DNA of 64,000 nucleotides, from contig NZ_JASCIS010000019.1 in NCBI RefSeq assembly GCF_029968015.1, positions 62,001 to 126,000 on the forward strand, in the 5' to 3' direction. Within the stretch, counting starts at the first letter, position 1. Every line of letters begins with the position of its first letter. The notes under the pieces were generated by a model. That model made no database searches. It was not told where the DNA came from and was given only the letters and a program-made list of their open reading frames with translations. The translations under genes and the position numbers were made by a program. Below are positions 35,799 to 44,648 of this stretch, piece by piece. The DNA comes from Streptomyces luteolus (GTDB taxonomy: Bacteria; Actinomycetota; Actinomycetes; Streptomycetales; Streptomycetaceae).

Positions 35799-36298
35799 GA
35801 CGCCTGCCCGTCATCCCCGTCCTGCCTCGCCAGCTCGGCCGCCGCCTCGTGCATGGCGAGTTCGAGGAGGGCCGGGTCGGTGAGCGTGCCCGAGCCGTCC
35901 GGCGGGATCAGCCAGCGCACCCCGCCGGTGGCCCGGCCGGGGTACGGCACGACGATCCAGGTGCCGTCGCCCGCGCCCCGTACCCCCGTGCCGATCCAGC
36001 GGCCCACCGTGCCCGCGGGCACGAAGAAGCCCGTCCGGGCGTCGCCGAAGTCGGCGAGCACGGGGCCGGGGCGGTCGAGGCAACGATTCAGCACGTCGAG
36101 GGTCGGATGGCCGAGCTCCCCCGGCAGGATCAGCACGTCCCAGAGCCTGCCCGCAGGGAGCAGCGCCACCCCGAGGGGGTTCCGCTCCCACTCCCAGCGG
36201 CACGCCTCGGGATTCGGTGCCACCGACACCAGCCACTCCACCACCGACTTCGCCGCTGGTCCTGGTCCTGCTCTTGGTCCTGGTCGTGGTCCCGTCAT
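35795..36298 (-). CDS. Hypothetical protein
   Basis: A 167-residue soluble protein that I cannot assign. Recognisable blocks are PLGVALLPAGRLWDVLILPGE, GPVLADFGDARTGFFVPAGT, GTWIVVPYPG and VRWLIPPDGSGTLTDPALLELAMHEAA. Such blocks recur in Streptomyces proteins of unknown role. The ATG at 36298 has GAGGGAGG upstream. The first 14 residues (GPRPGPRAGPGPA) come from an aggacc hexamer repeat. Its stop TGA is shared with the start of the TnpB fragment, so the IS fragment joins right at its 3' end. Confidence 0.7.
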   Translation of the reverse strand: MTGPRPGPRAGPGPAAKSVVEWLVSVAPNPEACRWEWERNPLGVALLPAGRLWDVLILPGELGHPTLDVLNRCLDRPGPVLADFGDARTGFFVPAGTVGRWIGTGVRGAGDGTWIVVPYPGRATGGVRWLIPPDGSGTLTDPALLELAMHEAAAELARQDGDDGQAS

Positions 36299-36303
36299 GG
36301 CAG

Positions 36304-36348
36304 GGCCTCCCTCTCGTTGCGCACGATGCGTGTCACGAGAGAGAGGCC
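36304..36348. promoter_or_regulatory. 14-bp inverted repeat upstream of hypothetical gene
   Basis: ggcctccctctcgt (36304-36317) pairs with acgagagagaggcc (36335-36348), one mismatch, 17-nt spacer. It overlaps the ribosome site and leader of the 35795-36298 gene and lies downstream of nothing on that strand except the oxidase gene stop at 36414. It could be an operator, a leader hairpin that blocks translation, or the terminator of the oxidase transcript. Confidence 0.45.
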
Positions 36349-36413
36349 GCTGCGCCGCCGCCCTTACGCGGGTTGGCGCGGGTTTTTCGAAAAGTTGTCG
36401 ACAGCGGTCGCGG

Positions 36414-37838
36414 TCAGCTGTCGAAGCCGAGCCCGAGCCGGTCGAGCGTGCGCAGCCAGACGTTGCGGCGGCCGCCGTGCGAGTCGGCGCGGGCGAGCGA
36501 CCACTTGGTGAGGCCGATCCCGGCCCAGGCGAACGGCTCGGGCGGGAACGGCAGCGGTTTCGTCCGCACCATCTCCAGGGACGTGCGCTCCGTGCGCTCG
36601 CCCGCGAGCAGGTCGAGCATCACGTCAGCGCCGAACCGCGTGGCGCCCACGCCGAGCCCGGTGTAGCCCGCCGCGTACGCCACCCGCCCCTGATGCGCCG
36701 TACCGAAGAACGCCGAGAAGCGGGAACACGTGTCAATGGCGCCGCCCCAGGCGTGGCTGAAGCGGGTCCCCGCCAACTGCGGGAAGCAGTCGAAGAAGTG
36801 GTCCGCGAGCCGGGCGTACGTCTCGGGCCTGTGGTCGAGTTCGGCGTCGAGCTTCCCGCCGTACGGGTAGATCGCGTCGTAGCCGCCCCACAGGATGCGG
36901 TGGTCGGCGGTGAGCCGGAAGTAGTGGAACTGGTTGGCCGCGTCGCCGAGGCCCTGGCGGTTCTTCCAGCCGATCGCGTCGAGCTGGTCCGGGGTGAGCG
37001 GCTCGGTGGTCAGGGCGTAGTCGTAGACCGGGACCGTGAGTGGGCGGATGCGCTTGACCAGGGACGGGAAGACGTTCGTGGCGAGCGCGACCCGGTGGGC
37101 CAGGACCCGGCCGTACGGGGTGCGCACGGCCATGCCCGCGCCGTGCCGGACAAGCTCGGTGGCCGGGGTGTTCTCGTGGACGCGGACGCCGAGGTCGAGG
37201 CAGGCGCGCTTGAGGCCCCAGGCCAGCTTGGCCGGGTTCAGGAGCGCCACGCCCGCGCGGTCGTACAGGCCGCCGCGGAAGGTCGGCGAGTCGACCTGGT
37301 CGCGGACGGCCGCCTCGTCGAGGAGTTCGACGCCGTCCGCGAGGCCGAGGCGGCTCATCTCGCCGTACAGCTCGGCGAGTTCCTCGGCCTGGTGCGGCTC
37401 GGTGGCGACGTCGATCTCGCCGGTGCGCTCGAAGTCGCAGTCGATGCCGTGCCGGTCGAGCGCCGCCTCGATCTCGTCCAGGTTGCGGGCGCCGAGCTCC
37501 TCCAGCTTCGCCAGCTCGCCGGGCCAGCGGGCCAGGCCGTTGGGGAAGCCGTGGGTGAGGGAGGCGGCACAGAAGCCGCCGTTGCGCCCGGAGGCTGCCC
37601 AGCCGACCTCGCGGGCCTCGATCAGGACGACCTCGCGGTCGGGGTCGCGCTCCTTGGCGATGAGGGCGGTCCACAGTCCGCTGTAGCCGCCGCCGACGAC
37701 GAGGAGGTCGCACCGCTCGCCGCCGGTCAGGGCGGGCTCGGCGGCCGGCCTCGCGGGGTCGTCCAGCCAGTACGGGACCGGCTTGACGCCCGCGAGGGTG
37801 TCCAGGACTTCTGCACTGCTCATGGCGCTACGGGCCAT
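36414..37838 (-). CDS. FAD-dependent amine/amino-acid oxidoreductase (DAO/PuuB type)
   Basis: A 474-residue flavoprotein. The Rossmann loop CDLLVVGGGYSGLWTALIAKE and the following REVGWAASGRNGGFCAAS are typical of the DAO family, including gamma-glutamylputrescine oxidase. The C-terminal FAD contact is RVAYAAGYTGLGVGATRFGADV. The gene follows potC by 30 bp and closes the pot operon, so a polyamine or its glutamyl derivative is a likely substrate. I choose ATG 37838 because AAGGGAG lies 9 nt upstream; a TTG at 37847 would place it at zero spacing. Confidence 0.88.
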   Translation of the reverse strand: MARSAMSSAEVLDTLAGVKPVPYWLDDPARPAAEPALTGGERCDLLVVGGGYSGLWTALIAKERDPDREVVLIEAREVGWAASGRNGGFCAASLTHGFPNGLARWPGELAKLEELGARNLDEIEAALDRHGIDCDFERTGEIDVATEPHQAEELAELYGEMSRLGLADGVELLDEAAVRDQVDSPTFRGGLYDRAGVALLNPAKLAWGLKRACLDLGVRVHENTPATELVRHGAGMAVRTPYGRVLAHRVALATNVFPSLVKRIRPLTVPVYDYALTTEPLTPDQLDAIGWKNRQGLGDAANQFHYFRLTADHRILWGGYDAIYPYGGKLDAELDHRPETYARLADHFFDCFPQLAGTRFSHAWGGAIDTCSRFSAFFGTAHQGRVAYAAGYTGLGVGATRFGADVMLDLLAGERTERTSLEMVRTKPLPFPPEPFAWAGIGLTKWSLARADSHGGRRNVWLRTLDRLGLGFDS

Positions 37839-37868
37839 GGCTTCCAACTCCCTTGAGAACTACACGAG

Positions 37869-38669
37869 TCAAGCAGCTTGCTTCTTGCGCCGGTTGCCGA
37901 TGAGCATTCCGGCCAGGACGCAGATCACGGCCACGGCGAACATCGCCGTACCGATGACGTTGATCTGCACGGGGGTGCCGCGCTGCGCCGAGCCCCAGAC
38001 GAACATCGGGAAGGTCACGGTCGAGCCGGCGTTGAAGTTGGTGATGATGAAGTCGTCGAAGGAGAGCGCGAAGGCGAGCAGCCCGCCCGCCGCGATCCCG
38101 GGCGCCGCGATCGGCAGCGTCACCCGTACGAAGGTCTGCACCGGCCCCGCGTACAGGTCCCGCGCGGCCTCCTCCAGGCGCGGGTCCATCGACATCACAC
38201 GGGCCTTGACCGCCGTCACGACGAAGCTCAGGCAGAACATGATGTGCGCGATGAGGATGGTCCAGAAGCCGAGCTGCGCGCCCATGTTGAGGAAGAGCGT
38301 GAGCAGCGAGGCGGCCATGACGACCTCGGGCATCGCCATCGGCAGGAAGATCAGCGAGTTGATGGCGCCGCGCGCCCGGAAGCGGTAGCGGACCAGGGCG
38401 AAGGCGATCATCGTGCCGAGCGCGGTCGCGCCGACCGTCGCCCAGAGCGCGATCTGCAGCGAGAGCGCGAGTGAACCGCACAGGTCGGCGACGCCGCAGG
38501 GGTCCTGCCAGGCGTGCGTGGAGAACTCCTGCCAGGCGTAGTTGAAGCGGCCCTTGGGCTTGTTGAAGGAGAAGACCAGGACGACGAGGTTGGGCAGGAT
38601 CAGGAAGCCGAGCGCCAACAGGCCCGCGAGGACGACGAGATGGCGTCGTATCCACACCAGGAGTGCCAT
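37869..38669 (-). CDS. potC: Polyamine ABC transporter permease PotC
   Basis: A 266-residue inner-membrane permease with six hydrophobic helices. The loop LEEAARDLYAGPVQTFVRVTLPIAAPGIAAG is the EAA motif that contacts the ATPase. VMAASLLTLFLNMGAQLGFW and the AFALSFDDFIITNF segment match PotC of spermidine/putrescine systems. Its ATG shares one base with the potB stop (TGATG). It is the fourth cistron after potD, potA and potB. Confidence 0.93.
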   Translation of the reverse strand: MALLVWIRRHLVVLAGLLALGFLILPNLVVLVFSFNKPKGRFNYAWQEFSTHAWQDPCGVADLCGSLALSLQIALWATVGATALGTMIAFALVRYRFRARGAINSLIFLPMAMPEVVMAASLLTLFLNMGAQLGFWTILIAHIMFCLSFVVTAVKARVMSMDPRLEEAARDLYAGPVQTFVRVTLPIAAPGIAAGGLLAFALSFDDFIITNFNAGSTVTFPMFVWGSAQRGTPVQINVIGTAMFAVAVICVLAGMLIGNRRKKQAA

Positions 38670-39592
38670 CAGACCAGATCCTCCGTCCCGGACTTGCGGA
38701 TGTAGAAGGTGACCATCAGGAGGATCGCCGCCATGAGGATGAAGGAGAGCGCGGCCGCCGTCGGGTAGTCGAGGACGGTGAGGAACTGCGACTGGATGAC
38801 GTTGCCGATCATCTTCTCGCTGGTGGAGCCGAGGAGTTGGGCGTTGACGTAGTCGCCGCTGGCCGGGATGAAGGTGAGCAGCGTGCCCGAGACCACGCCC
38901 GGCATGGACAGCGGGAACGTGACGCGCCGGAAAGTGGTGGCGGGCTTGGCGTACAGGTCGCCGGCCGCCTCGTGCAGGCGCGGGTCGATCCGTTCGAGCG
39001 ACGTGTAGAGCGGCAGGACCATGAACGGCAGGAAGTTGTACGTGAGTCCGCAGACCACGGCGAGCGGTGTGGCGAGCACCCGGTCGCCCTCGGTCATGCC
39101 GAGCCAGCTGGTGACGTCCAGGATGTGCAGCGAGTTGAGGACGCCGACGACCGGCCCGCCGTCGGCGAGGATCGTCTTCCAGGCGAGCGTGCGGATCAGG
39201 AAGCTGGTGAAGAACGGCGCGATCACCAGGATCAGCACGAGCCCCCGCCAGCGTCCCGCCCGGAACGCGATCAGATACGCGAGGGGATAGCCGAGCAGCA
39301 GGCAGAAGAGGGTGGCGAGGCCCGCGTACAGGATCGACGTGAGGAACTGCGGCCAGTACTCGGCGATCGCGTTCCAGTACGTCGCGAAGTGCCAGGTGAC
39401 CTTGTACCCGGCCTCAAGCGACCCGGTCTGCACGGAGGTCGAGGCCTGGTAGACCATCGGCAGCGCGAAGAAGACGAGCAGCCAGAGGATGCCGGGGAGC
39501 AGCAGCCAGTACGGGGTGAGCTTGCGGCGGCTGCGGGCCTTTGTGGCCGTGGGTTCGGGGGCGGCGGGCGGCGCCTCGGTGAGCGTGGTCAT
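38669..39592 (-). CDS. potB: Polyamine ABC transporter permease PotB
   Basis: A 307-residue permease. A Lys/Arg-rich cytoplasmic start precedes helix one (YWLLLPGILWLLVFFALPMVY); the EAA loop reads LHEAAGDLYAKPATTFRRVTFPLSMPGV. QLLGSTSEKMIGNVIQSQFL is the usual PotB C-terminal block. The start overlaps the potA stop (ATGA). It should pair with PotC as the channel of the importer. Confidence 0.93.
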   Translation of the reverse strand: MTTLTEAPPAAPEPTATKARSRRKLTPYWLLLPGILWLLVFFALPMVYQASTSVQTGSLEAGYKVTWHFATYWNAIAEYWPQFLTSILYAGLATLFCLLLGYPLAYLIAFRAGRWRGLVLILVIAPFFTSFLIRTLAWKTILADGGPVVGVLNSLHILDVTSWLGMTEGDRVLATPLAVVCGLTYNFLPFMVLPLYTSLERIDPRLHEAAGDLYAKPATTFRRVTFPLSMPGVVSGTLLTFIPASGDYVNAQLLGSTSEKMIGNVIQSQFLTVLDYPTAAALSFILMAAILLMVTFYIRKSGTEDLV

Positions 39593-40758
39593 GCGCCCGC
39601 CCCTTCGCCGGAGTCCGTCTCGACCTTCTCGACGCCCGCGTCGATGGCCTGCGCGGCGTCGAGGCCGAAGGTGTGCTCGGGGTTCCAGTGCAGGACGACC
39701 TCGGCGCCGGGGGCGAGACGGCCGTCGCGCTCGACGTTCTGCACGTACACCTCCAGGCCCTCGCAGACCGGGGAGTCGATGACGTACTGCGTGGAGACGC
39801 CGATGAAACTCGCGGCGGTCACGCGACCGGTGAGGCGGTTGCGGCCGTCCGGGATCTCCCCCGCGTCGTCGGCGTGCGCGAGCGAGATCTTCTCCGGGCG
39901 GATGCCGACCAGGACCTTCTCCCCCGTGCCGGTCGGGGCGGAACAGCGCGCGGCCGGCAGGGACAGCTTGCCGTCCCCGGCCCTGAGGGCGAGCGTGTCA
40001 CCGCTCGAAGCGGCGATCTCCGCCTCGATCAGGTTGGAGCTGCCGAGGAAGTTGGCGACGAACGTGGTCCGCGGGTTCTCGTACAGGTCGGCGGGGGCGC
40101 CCAGTTGCTCGACCCGGCCCGCGTTCATCACGGCGACCTGGTCGGCCATCGTCATGGCCTCCTCCTGGTCGTGGGTGACGTGCACGAAGGTGATGCCGAC
40201 CTCGGTCTGGATGCGCTTCAGCTCCAGCTGCATCTGGCGGCGCAGCTTGAGGTCGAGGGCGCCGAGCGGCTCGTCGAGGAGGAGCACGCGCGGGTGGTTG
40301 ATCAGGGCGCGGGCCACGGCGACGCGCTGCTGCTGGCCACCGGAGAGCTGGTGCGGCTTGTGCTTCGCCTTGTCGCCGAGCTGGACCAGGTCCAGCATCT
40401 CGGCGACCTGCTTCTTCACCGACTTGATGCCGCGCCGGCGCAGACCGAAGGCGACGTTCTCGTGGATGTCGAGGTGCGGGAAGAGCGCGTACGACTGGAA
40501 GACGGTGTTCACCGGGCGCTTGTACGGGGGCAGCGCGGTGACGTCCTGCTCGCCGAGGTGGACCGTGCCGGACGTCGGTTCCTCAAGTCCCGCGATCATG
40601 CGGAGAGTTGTGGTCTTGCCGCAGCCGGAGGCGCCGAGGAGCGCGAAGAACGAGCCCTCGGGGATGGTCAGGTCGAGCGGGTGCACGGCGGTGAACGCGC
40701 CGTAGGTCTTGCCGATGCCGGAGAGGCGGACGTCGCCGCGCGTCGTGTCGTCAGTCAT
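39589..40758 (-). CDS. potA: Polyamine ABC transporter ATPase PotA
   Basis: A 389-residue ATPase. Walker A is GASGCGKTT, the Q-loop NTVFQSYALFPHL, the signature LSGGQQQRVAVARAL, Walker B VLLLDEPLGALD and the switch His in VTHDQEEAM. The C-terminal 140 residues form a TOBE-type regulatory domain (VLVGIRPEKISLAHA). All catalytic residues are intact. It is 45 bp from potD and overlaps potB. Confidence 0.95.
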   Translation of the reverse strand: MTDDTTRGDVRLSGIGKTYGAFTAVHPLDLTIPEGSFFALLGASGCGKTTTLRMIAGLEEPTSGTVHLGEQDVTALPPYKRPVNTVFQSYALFPHLDIHENVAFGLRRRGIKSVKKQVAEMLDLVQLGDKAKHKPHQLSGGQQQRVAVARALINHPRVLLLDEPLGALDLKLRRQMQLELKRIQTEVGITFVHVTHDQEEAMTMADQVAVMNAGRVEQLGAPADLYENPRTTFVANFLGSSNLIEAEIAASSGDTLALRAGDGKLSLPAARCSAPTGTGEKVLVGIRPEKISLAHADDAGEIPDGRNRLTGRVTAASFIGVSTQYVIDSPVCEGLEVYVQNVERDGRLAPGAEVVLHWNPEHTFGLDAAQAIDAGVEKVETDSGEGAGA

Positions 40759-40803
40759 GGTTCCTACCGGAGAAGTCGGAGAGTTGCAGGGCCTCGGGTA
40801 CGG

Positions 40804-42054
40804 TCACGCGCCGGTGAGCTTGGCGAACTTGGCCTCGTACGCGGTCTCTTCCTTCGGGCTGAGCGCGCGGAAGGAGTTCGACTTCTCGGACATCTCCTTG
40901 TCCGGGACGATCAGCGGGTCGTTCGCCGCCTCCTCGGAGATCTTGGCGAGCTCTTCCTTCACTCCGTCGACCGGGCAGACGTAGTTGATCCACGCGGCGA
41001 GCTCCGCGGCGATCGCGGGCTGGTAGTAGTGGTCGATCAGCCGTTCCGCGTTCTTCTTGTGCCGCGCCTTGTTGGGGACGAGGAGGACGTCGGTGCTGGT
41101 GATGTAGCCGCTGTCCGGGATGTGGAACCTGACGTCCGGGTTGTCGGCCTGGAGCTGGACGATGTCTCCGGCCCAGGCGAGGCAGGCGGCGAGATCGCCC
41201 TTGGTCAGGTCGGAGGTGTAGTCGTTGCCGGTGAAGCGGCGGATCTGGCGCTTGTCGACGGCCTTCTGCAGCCGGGCGGCGGCCGCGTCGAAGTCGTCCG
41301 TGGTGAACTTCGCCGGGTCCTTGCCCATGTCGAGCATGGTCATGCCCATGGTGTCGCGCATCTCGGAGAGGATGCCGACCTTCCCCTTGAGCTTCGGGTC
41401 GTCGAGCAGCTGCGAGACCGAGGTGACCTCGCGGCCTCCGGTGGCCTTGACGTTGTACGCGACGACCACGGCGATGCCGGCCCACGGGTAGCTGTAGGCC
41501 CGGCCCGGGTCCCACTCCACGTCCCGGAACTGCGGGGCCAGGTTGGCGTACGCGTGCGGAAGGTTCGCCGGGTCGAGCTTCTGCACCCAGCCGAAGCGGA
41601 TCAGCCGGGCGGCGAGCCACTCGGTGACGCAGATCAGGTCGCGCCCGGTGTCCTGGCCGGCCGCGAGCTGCGGCTTGATCTTGCCGAAGAACTCGTTGTT
41701 GTCGTTGACGTCCTCGGCGTACTCGACCTCGATGCCGGTCCGCTTGGTGAACGCCTCCAGGGTGGGGCGGCGGCTCTTGTCGTTCTCGGCGACGTCGATG
41801 TACTGCGTCCAGTTGGAGAAGTTGACGCGCTTCTCCTTGTCCGAGAAGTCCTCGGCCCCGCTGCCGCCCTGGCTCTGCGCGGCGGGCGGGATGCCGCAGC
41901 CGGAGAGGGTGCCGAGGCCGCCGAGGGCGAGCGCACCGCCGCCGCCGGCGCGCAGCAGTCCGCGCCGGCTGAGGGCGGCCCTGCCGTTCGCCATGCCGCG
42001 CGGCATCGCCGCCCGCTGCACCGGGGAGAGGCTGTCGGGCTCGTACTGCTCCAT
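40804..42054 (-). CDS. potD: Polyamine-binding lipoprotein PotD (first copy)
   Basis: A 416-residue secreted binding protein. The signal has the twin-arginine pattern LSRRGLLRAGGGGALALGG and ends with the lipobox LSGC, so it is a Tat lipoprotein. The mature domain has FSNWTQYIDV, YAEDVNDNNEFFGKIKPQL and the FTGNDYTSDLTKGDLAACLAWAGD-type block of PotD/PotF proteins. ATG 42054 is 12 nt after AAAGGG. The gene begins the potD-A-B-C-oxidase operon. A second potD lies at 50410-51582. Confidence 0.92.
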   Translation of the reverse strand: MEQYEPDSLSPVQRAAMPRGMANGRAALSRRGLLRAGGGGALALGGLGTLSGCGIPPAAQSQGGSGAEDFSDKEKRVNFSNWTQYIDVAENDKSRRPTLEAFTKRTGIEVEYAEDVNDNNEFFGKIKPQLAAGQDTGRDLICVTEWLAARLIRFGWVQKLDPANLPHAYANLAPQFRDVEWDPGRAYSYPWAGIAVVVAYNVKATGGREVTSVSQLLDDPKLKGKVGILSEMRDTMGMTMLDMGKDPAKFTTDDFDAAAARLQKAVDKRQIRRFTGNDYTSDLTKGDLAACLAWAGDIVQLQADNPDVRFHIPDSGYITSTDVLLVPNKARHKKNAERLIDHYYQPAIAAELAAWINYVCPVDGVKEELAKISEEAANDPLIVPDKEMSEKSNSFRALSPKEETAYEAKFAKLTGA

Positions 42055-42140
42055 ACGCTTGGTGCCCTTTCGGTGGCCTGAGGGGAGGGCGCGGCGGCCG
42101 GAGGGGGATGCCGGCCGCCGCGCGGGAAGGGGGACGGTGG

Positions 42141-43724
42141 TCAGGCGCGGTCCCCGAAGACCGTCCGGTGCCAGTCCTTCCTGGCGACCGCGGTGTTGTC
42201 GTACATCACGTGCTTGATCTGCGTGTACTCCTCGAAGGAGTACGCGGACATGTCCTTGCCGAAGCCGGAGGCCTTGTAACCGCCGTGCGGCATCTCGCTG
42301 AGGATCGGGATGTGGTCGTTGATCCACACGCAGCCCGCCTTGATGGCGCGGGTCGCGAGGCCCGCCCGGAACACGTCCCGGGTCCAGGCGGAGGCGGCGA
42401 GTCCGTACGGGGTGTCGTTGGCCAGCCGGATGCCCTCCTCGTCGGAGTCGAAGGGCAGCACGACGAGGACGGGCCCGAAGATCTCGGACTGCACGGCCTC
42501 GCTGTCCTGCGCGGCGTCGGCGATGAGGGTGGGCCGGTAGTACGCGCCCTCGCCCAGGCCGTCATTCTTCGGTGCCTCGCCGCCGGTGACGATCCGGGCG
42601 TAGCCGCGGGCCCGGTCGACGAAGGCGGCGACGCGGTCGCGCTGGGCGTGCGAGATCAGCGGGCCGAGGTCGGTGGACTCGTCGAAGGGGTCGCCGAGCC
42701 GGACGGTCTCCATGAGGTCGGCGACGCCGCTCACGAAGGCGTCGTACAGCGGCCGCTGGACGTAGGCCCGGGTGGCGGCGGTGCAGTCCTGGCCGGTGTT
42801 GATCAGGGCCCCGGCGACCGCGCCGTGCACGGCGGCCTCCAGGTCGGCGTCGTCGAAGACCACGAACGGGGCCTTGCCGCCGAGTTCGAGGTGCAGCCGC
42901 TTGACGGTGCTGGTGGCGATCTCGGCGACGCGCTTGCCGACGGCGGTCGACCCGGTGAAGGAGGTCATCGCGACGTCCGGGTGCCCGACGAGGTGCTCAC
43001 CGGCGTCCCGCCCGGCCCCGCTGACGATGTTCACCACGCCGTCCGGAATGCCCGCTTCCGTGGCGGCCTGGGCGAACAGCAGCGAGGTGAACGGGGTGAG
43101 TTCGGCGGGCTTCAGGACGATCGTGTTGCCCGCCGCGATCGCCGGGAGCACCTTCCAGGCGGCCATCTGGAGCGGATAGTTCCAGGGCGCGATGGACCCG
43201 ACGACGCCGATGGCTTCCCTGCGGACGTACGAGGTGTGGTCGGCGGAGTACTCCCCCGCGGACTGGCCCGCCAGGTGCCGGGCCGCGCCCGCGAAGAACG
43301 CGGCGTTGTCCACGGTGCCGGGGACGTCAAACTCCCGGCTGAGCTTGATCGGCTTGCCGCACTGCAGCGACTCGGCCCGCGCGAACTCCTCGGCGCGCTC
43401 GGCCAGGACGCCCGCGAAGCGGTGCAGGGCGTCGGAGCGCTCGCCGGGGGTGGCGCCGGACCAGCCGGGGAAGGCCGCGGCGGCCGAGGCGACGGCGGCG
43501 TCCACGTCGGCGGTGCCGGCGAGCTCGTAGTCGTACACCTCCTTGCCGGTGGCCGGGTCGACCACGGTGTGCCTGCGGCCCGAGGTGCCGGGGGTGAGCC
43601 GCCCGCCGATGTACTGGGCGCCGCCCGCGAAGCGGTCGTGCGCGGGGAAGGGGGTTTCGCTCTGGCGGGTGTTGCTGATGTCGCTGTTGATGTCGCTGCT
43701 GATGTCGCTGCTGCTGTTGCCCAT
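42141..43724 (-). CDS. Gamma-aminobutyraldehyde dehydrogenase (first copy)
   Basis: A 527-residue ALDH. SIAPWNYPLQMAAWKVLPA, LHLELGGKAPFVVF and the Cys motif INTGQDCTAATRAYV (nucleophile Cys) match the aminobutyraldehyde group; EMPHGGYKASGFGKDMS is the typical C-terminus. It would oxidise 4-aminobutyraldehyde from putrescine to GABA. The N-terminal SSDISSDINSDIS is encoded by a short gatgtcgct-type tandem repeat and is probably unstructured. ATG 43724 has GGAAGAG upstream. It lies 86 bp before potD, so it may head the transport operon. Confidence 0.9.
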   Translation of the reverse strand: MGNSSSDISSDINSDISNTRQSETPFPAHDRFAGGAQYIGGRLTPGTSGRRHTVVDPATGKEVYDYELAGTADVDAAVASAAAAFPGWSGATPGERSDALHRFAGVLAERAEEFARAESLQCGKPIKLSREFDVPGTVDNAAFFAGAARHLAGQSAGEYSADHTSYVRREAIGVVGSIAPWNYPLQMAAWKVLPAIAAGNTIVLKPAELTPFTSLLFAQAATEAGIPDGVVNIVSGAGRDAGEHLVGHPDVAMTSFTGSTAVGKRVAEIATSTVKRLHLELGGKAPFVVFDDADLEAAVHGAVAGALINTGQDCTAATRAYVQRPLYDAFVSGVADLMETVRLGDPFDESTDLGPLISHAQRDRVAAFVDRARGYARIVTGGEAPKNDGLGEGAYYRPTLIADAAQDSEAVQSEIFGPVLVVLPFDSDEEGIRLANDTPYGLAASAWTRDVFRAGLATRAIKAGCVWINDHIPILSEMPHGGYKASGFGKDMSAYSFEEYTQIKHVMYDNTAVARKDWHRTVFGDRA

Positions 43725-43766
43725 CACGCGCTCTTCCGTAGCTCCAGCTCGAATTGACTGCCGATC

Positions 43767-43892
43767 CTGACAGAGAGGCGTCATCTGGCCAAGGGATTCC
43801 GTTGTTTCCTTTTGATTACGCGACGGAATCGGTCGACCAGGTGTCGAGTCGCCCCGAAAATCCAAGGACGGATTGTCAGTGGCGCCTGACAG
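43767..43892. promoter_or_regulatory. Repeated CTGACAG motifs in a divergent promoter gap
   Basis: The gap between the aldehyde dehydrogenase and NADAR genes (43725-43902) has ctgacag at 43767-43773 and 43886-43892 and its complement tgtcag at 43874-43879. The last two form a close inverted pair. They sit near both start codons. This could be an operator for a polyamine regulator; no regulator can be named. Confidence 0.35.
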
Positions 43893-43902
43893 ACTCGCAT
43901 GT

Positions 43903-44463
43903 ATGAGCGAGGGGAACACGCAGGCGATTGCGGCACTGACGGAGCGGATCGCGCGCGGCGAGCGCGTGAAGTTCCTGACCTTCTGGGGTCACGCACCGCG
44001 CAAGGACGGCCGGATCGGGGCGAGTTGCCTCAGCCAGTGGTGGCCTGCGCCGTTCACGGTGGACGGCGTGCGGTACGCGACGGCGGAGCACTGGATGATG
44101 GCCGCGAAGGCCCGCCTCTTCGACGACGCGGAGGCCGAGCGGAAGGCGATCACGGCGACCTCGCCCGCCGCGGCCAAGAAGGCGGGCCGCCTGGTCCGCG
44201 GCTTCGACGAACAGCTGTGGCGGCGCGAGCGGTTCGGCATCGTCGTCGAGGGCAGCGTCCACAAGTTCGCGGCCCACGAGGACCTGCGGGCCTTCCTCGT
44301 GGGGACGGGCGAACGCGTCCTGGTGGAGGCCAGCCCGGTCGACCGCATTTGGGGCATAGGCCTGGCAGCGGACGACCCCCGAGCCGAGGACCCACCCCGC
44401 TGGCGCGGCGCCAACCTCCTGGGCTTCGCGTTGATGGAGGCGCGGGGGCGGTTGCGGGGGTGA
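43903..44463 (+). CDS. NADAR family protein (YbiA-like N-glycosidase)
   Basis: A 186-residue protein of the NADAR (DUF1768) family. SQWWPAPFTVDGVRYATAEHW, WMMAAKARLFDD and EASPVDRIWGIGLAADD are the family blocks, and WRGANLLGFALMEAR ends the domain. YbiA-type members cleave N-glycosidic bonds in riboflavin intermediates; other NADAR proteins act on ADP-ribosylated guanine. Which applies here is not visible. The ATG at 43903 has only a weak ribosome site; a TTG at 43873 and a GTG at 43879 are alternatives. Confidence 0.88.
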   Translation: MSEGNTQAIAALTERIARGERVKFLTFWGHAPRKDGRIGASCLSQWWPAPFTVDGVRYATAEHWMMAAKARLFDDAEAERKAITATSPAAAKKAGRLVRGFDEQLWRRERFGIVVEGSVHKFAAHEDLRAFLVGTGERVLVEASPVDRIWGIGLAADDPRAEDPPRWRGANLLGFALMEARGRLRG

Positions 44464-44515
44464 GGGCGCGGGTGGGCCCCGACCGGGGCAGGGGGCTGTG
44501 ACACTTGCGGCTCCG

Positions 44516-44560
44516 CCGCGGGGCGCGACCGGCCACGACGGCGCCGCAGCCGAACAACGG
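44516..44560. repeat. Fragment of element C
   Basis: gcgcgaccggccacgacggc (44522-44541) followed by gccgcagccgaac repeats the inner part of the sequence at 28339-28370 and 24395-24420. It lies in the 185-bp gap before the antitoxin gene. This is a degraded copy with no hairpin of its own. Confidence 0.5.
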
Positions 44561-44624
44561 CCTCGAACGGGGGCCCGGCCCCCGAAACGGGGGTTCAGGC
44601 CGCCCCTGCCCTCAGCGGAAGAGT

Positions 44625-44648
44625 GCACACTTCCATACGCTGGTGTGC
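44625..44648 (+). promoter_or_regulatory. Candidate operator/promoter of the toxin-antitoxin pair
   Basis: Inverted repeat gcacac (44625-44630) / gtgtgc (44643-44648) ends exactly before the antitoxin ATG at 44649. Between the arms is TACGCT (44636-44641), which fits a -10 element placing the transcript start at or near the ATG, so the message might be leaderless. Autoregulation by the antitoxin is the usual arrangement; a -35 element is not evident. Confidence 0.4.
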
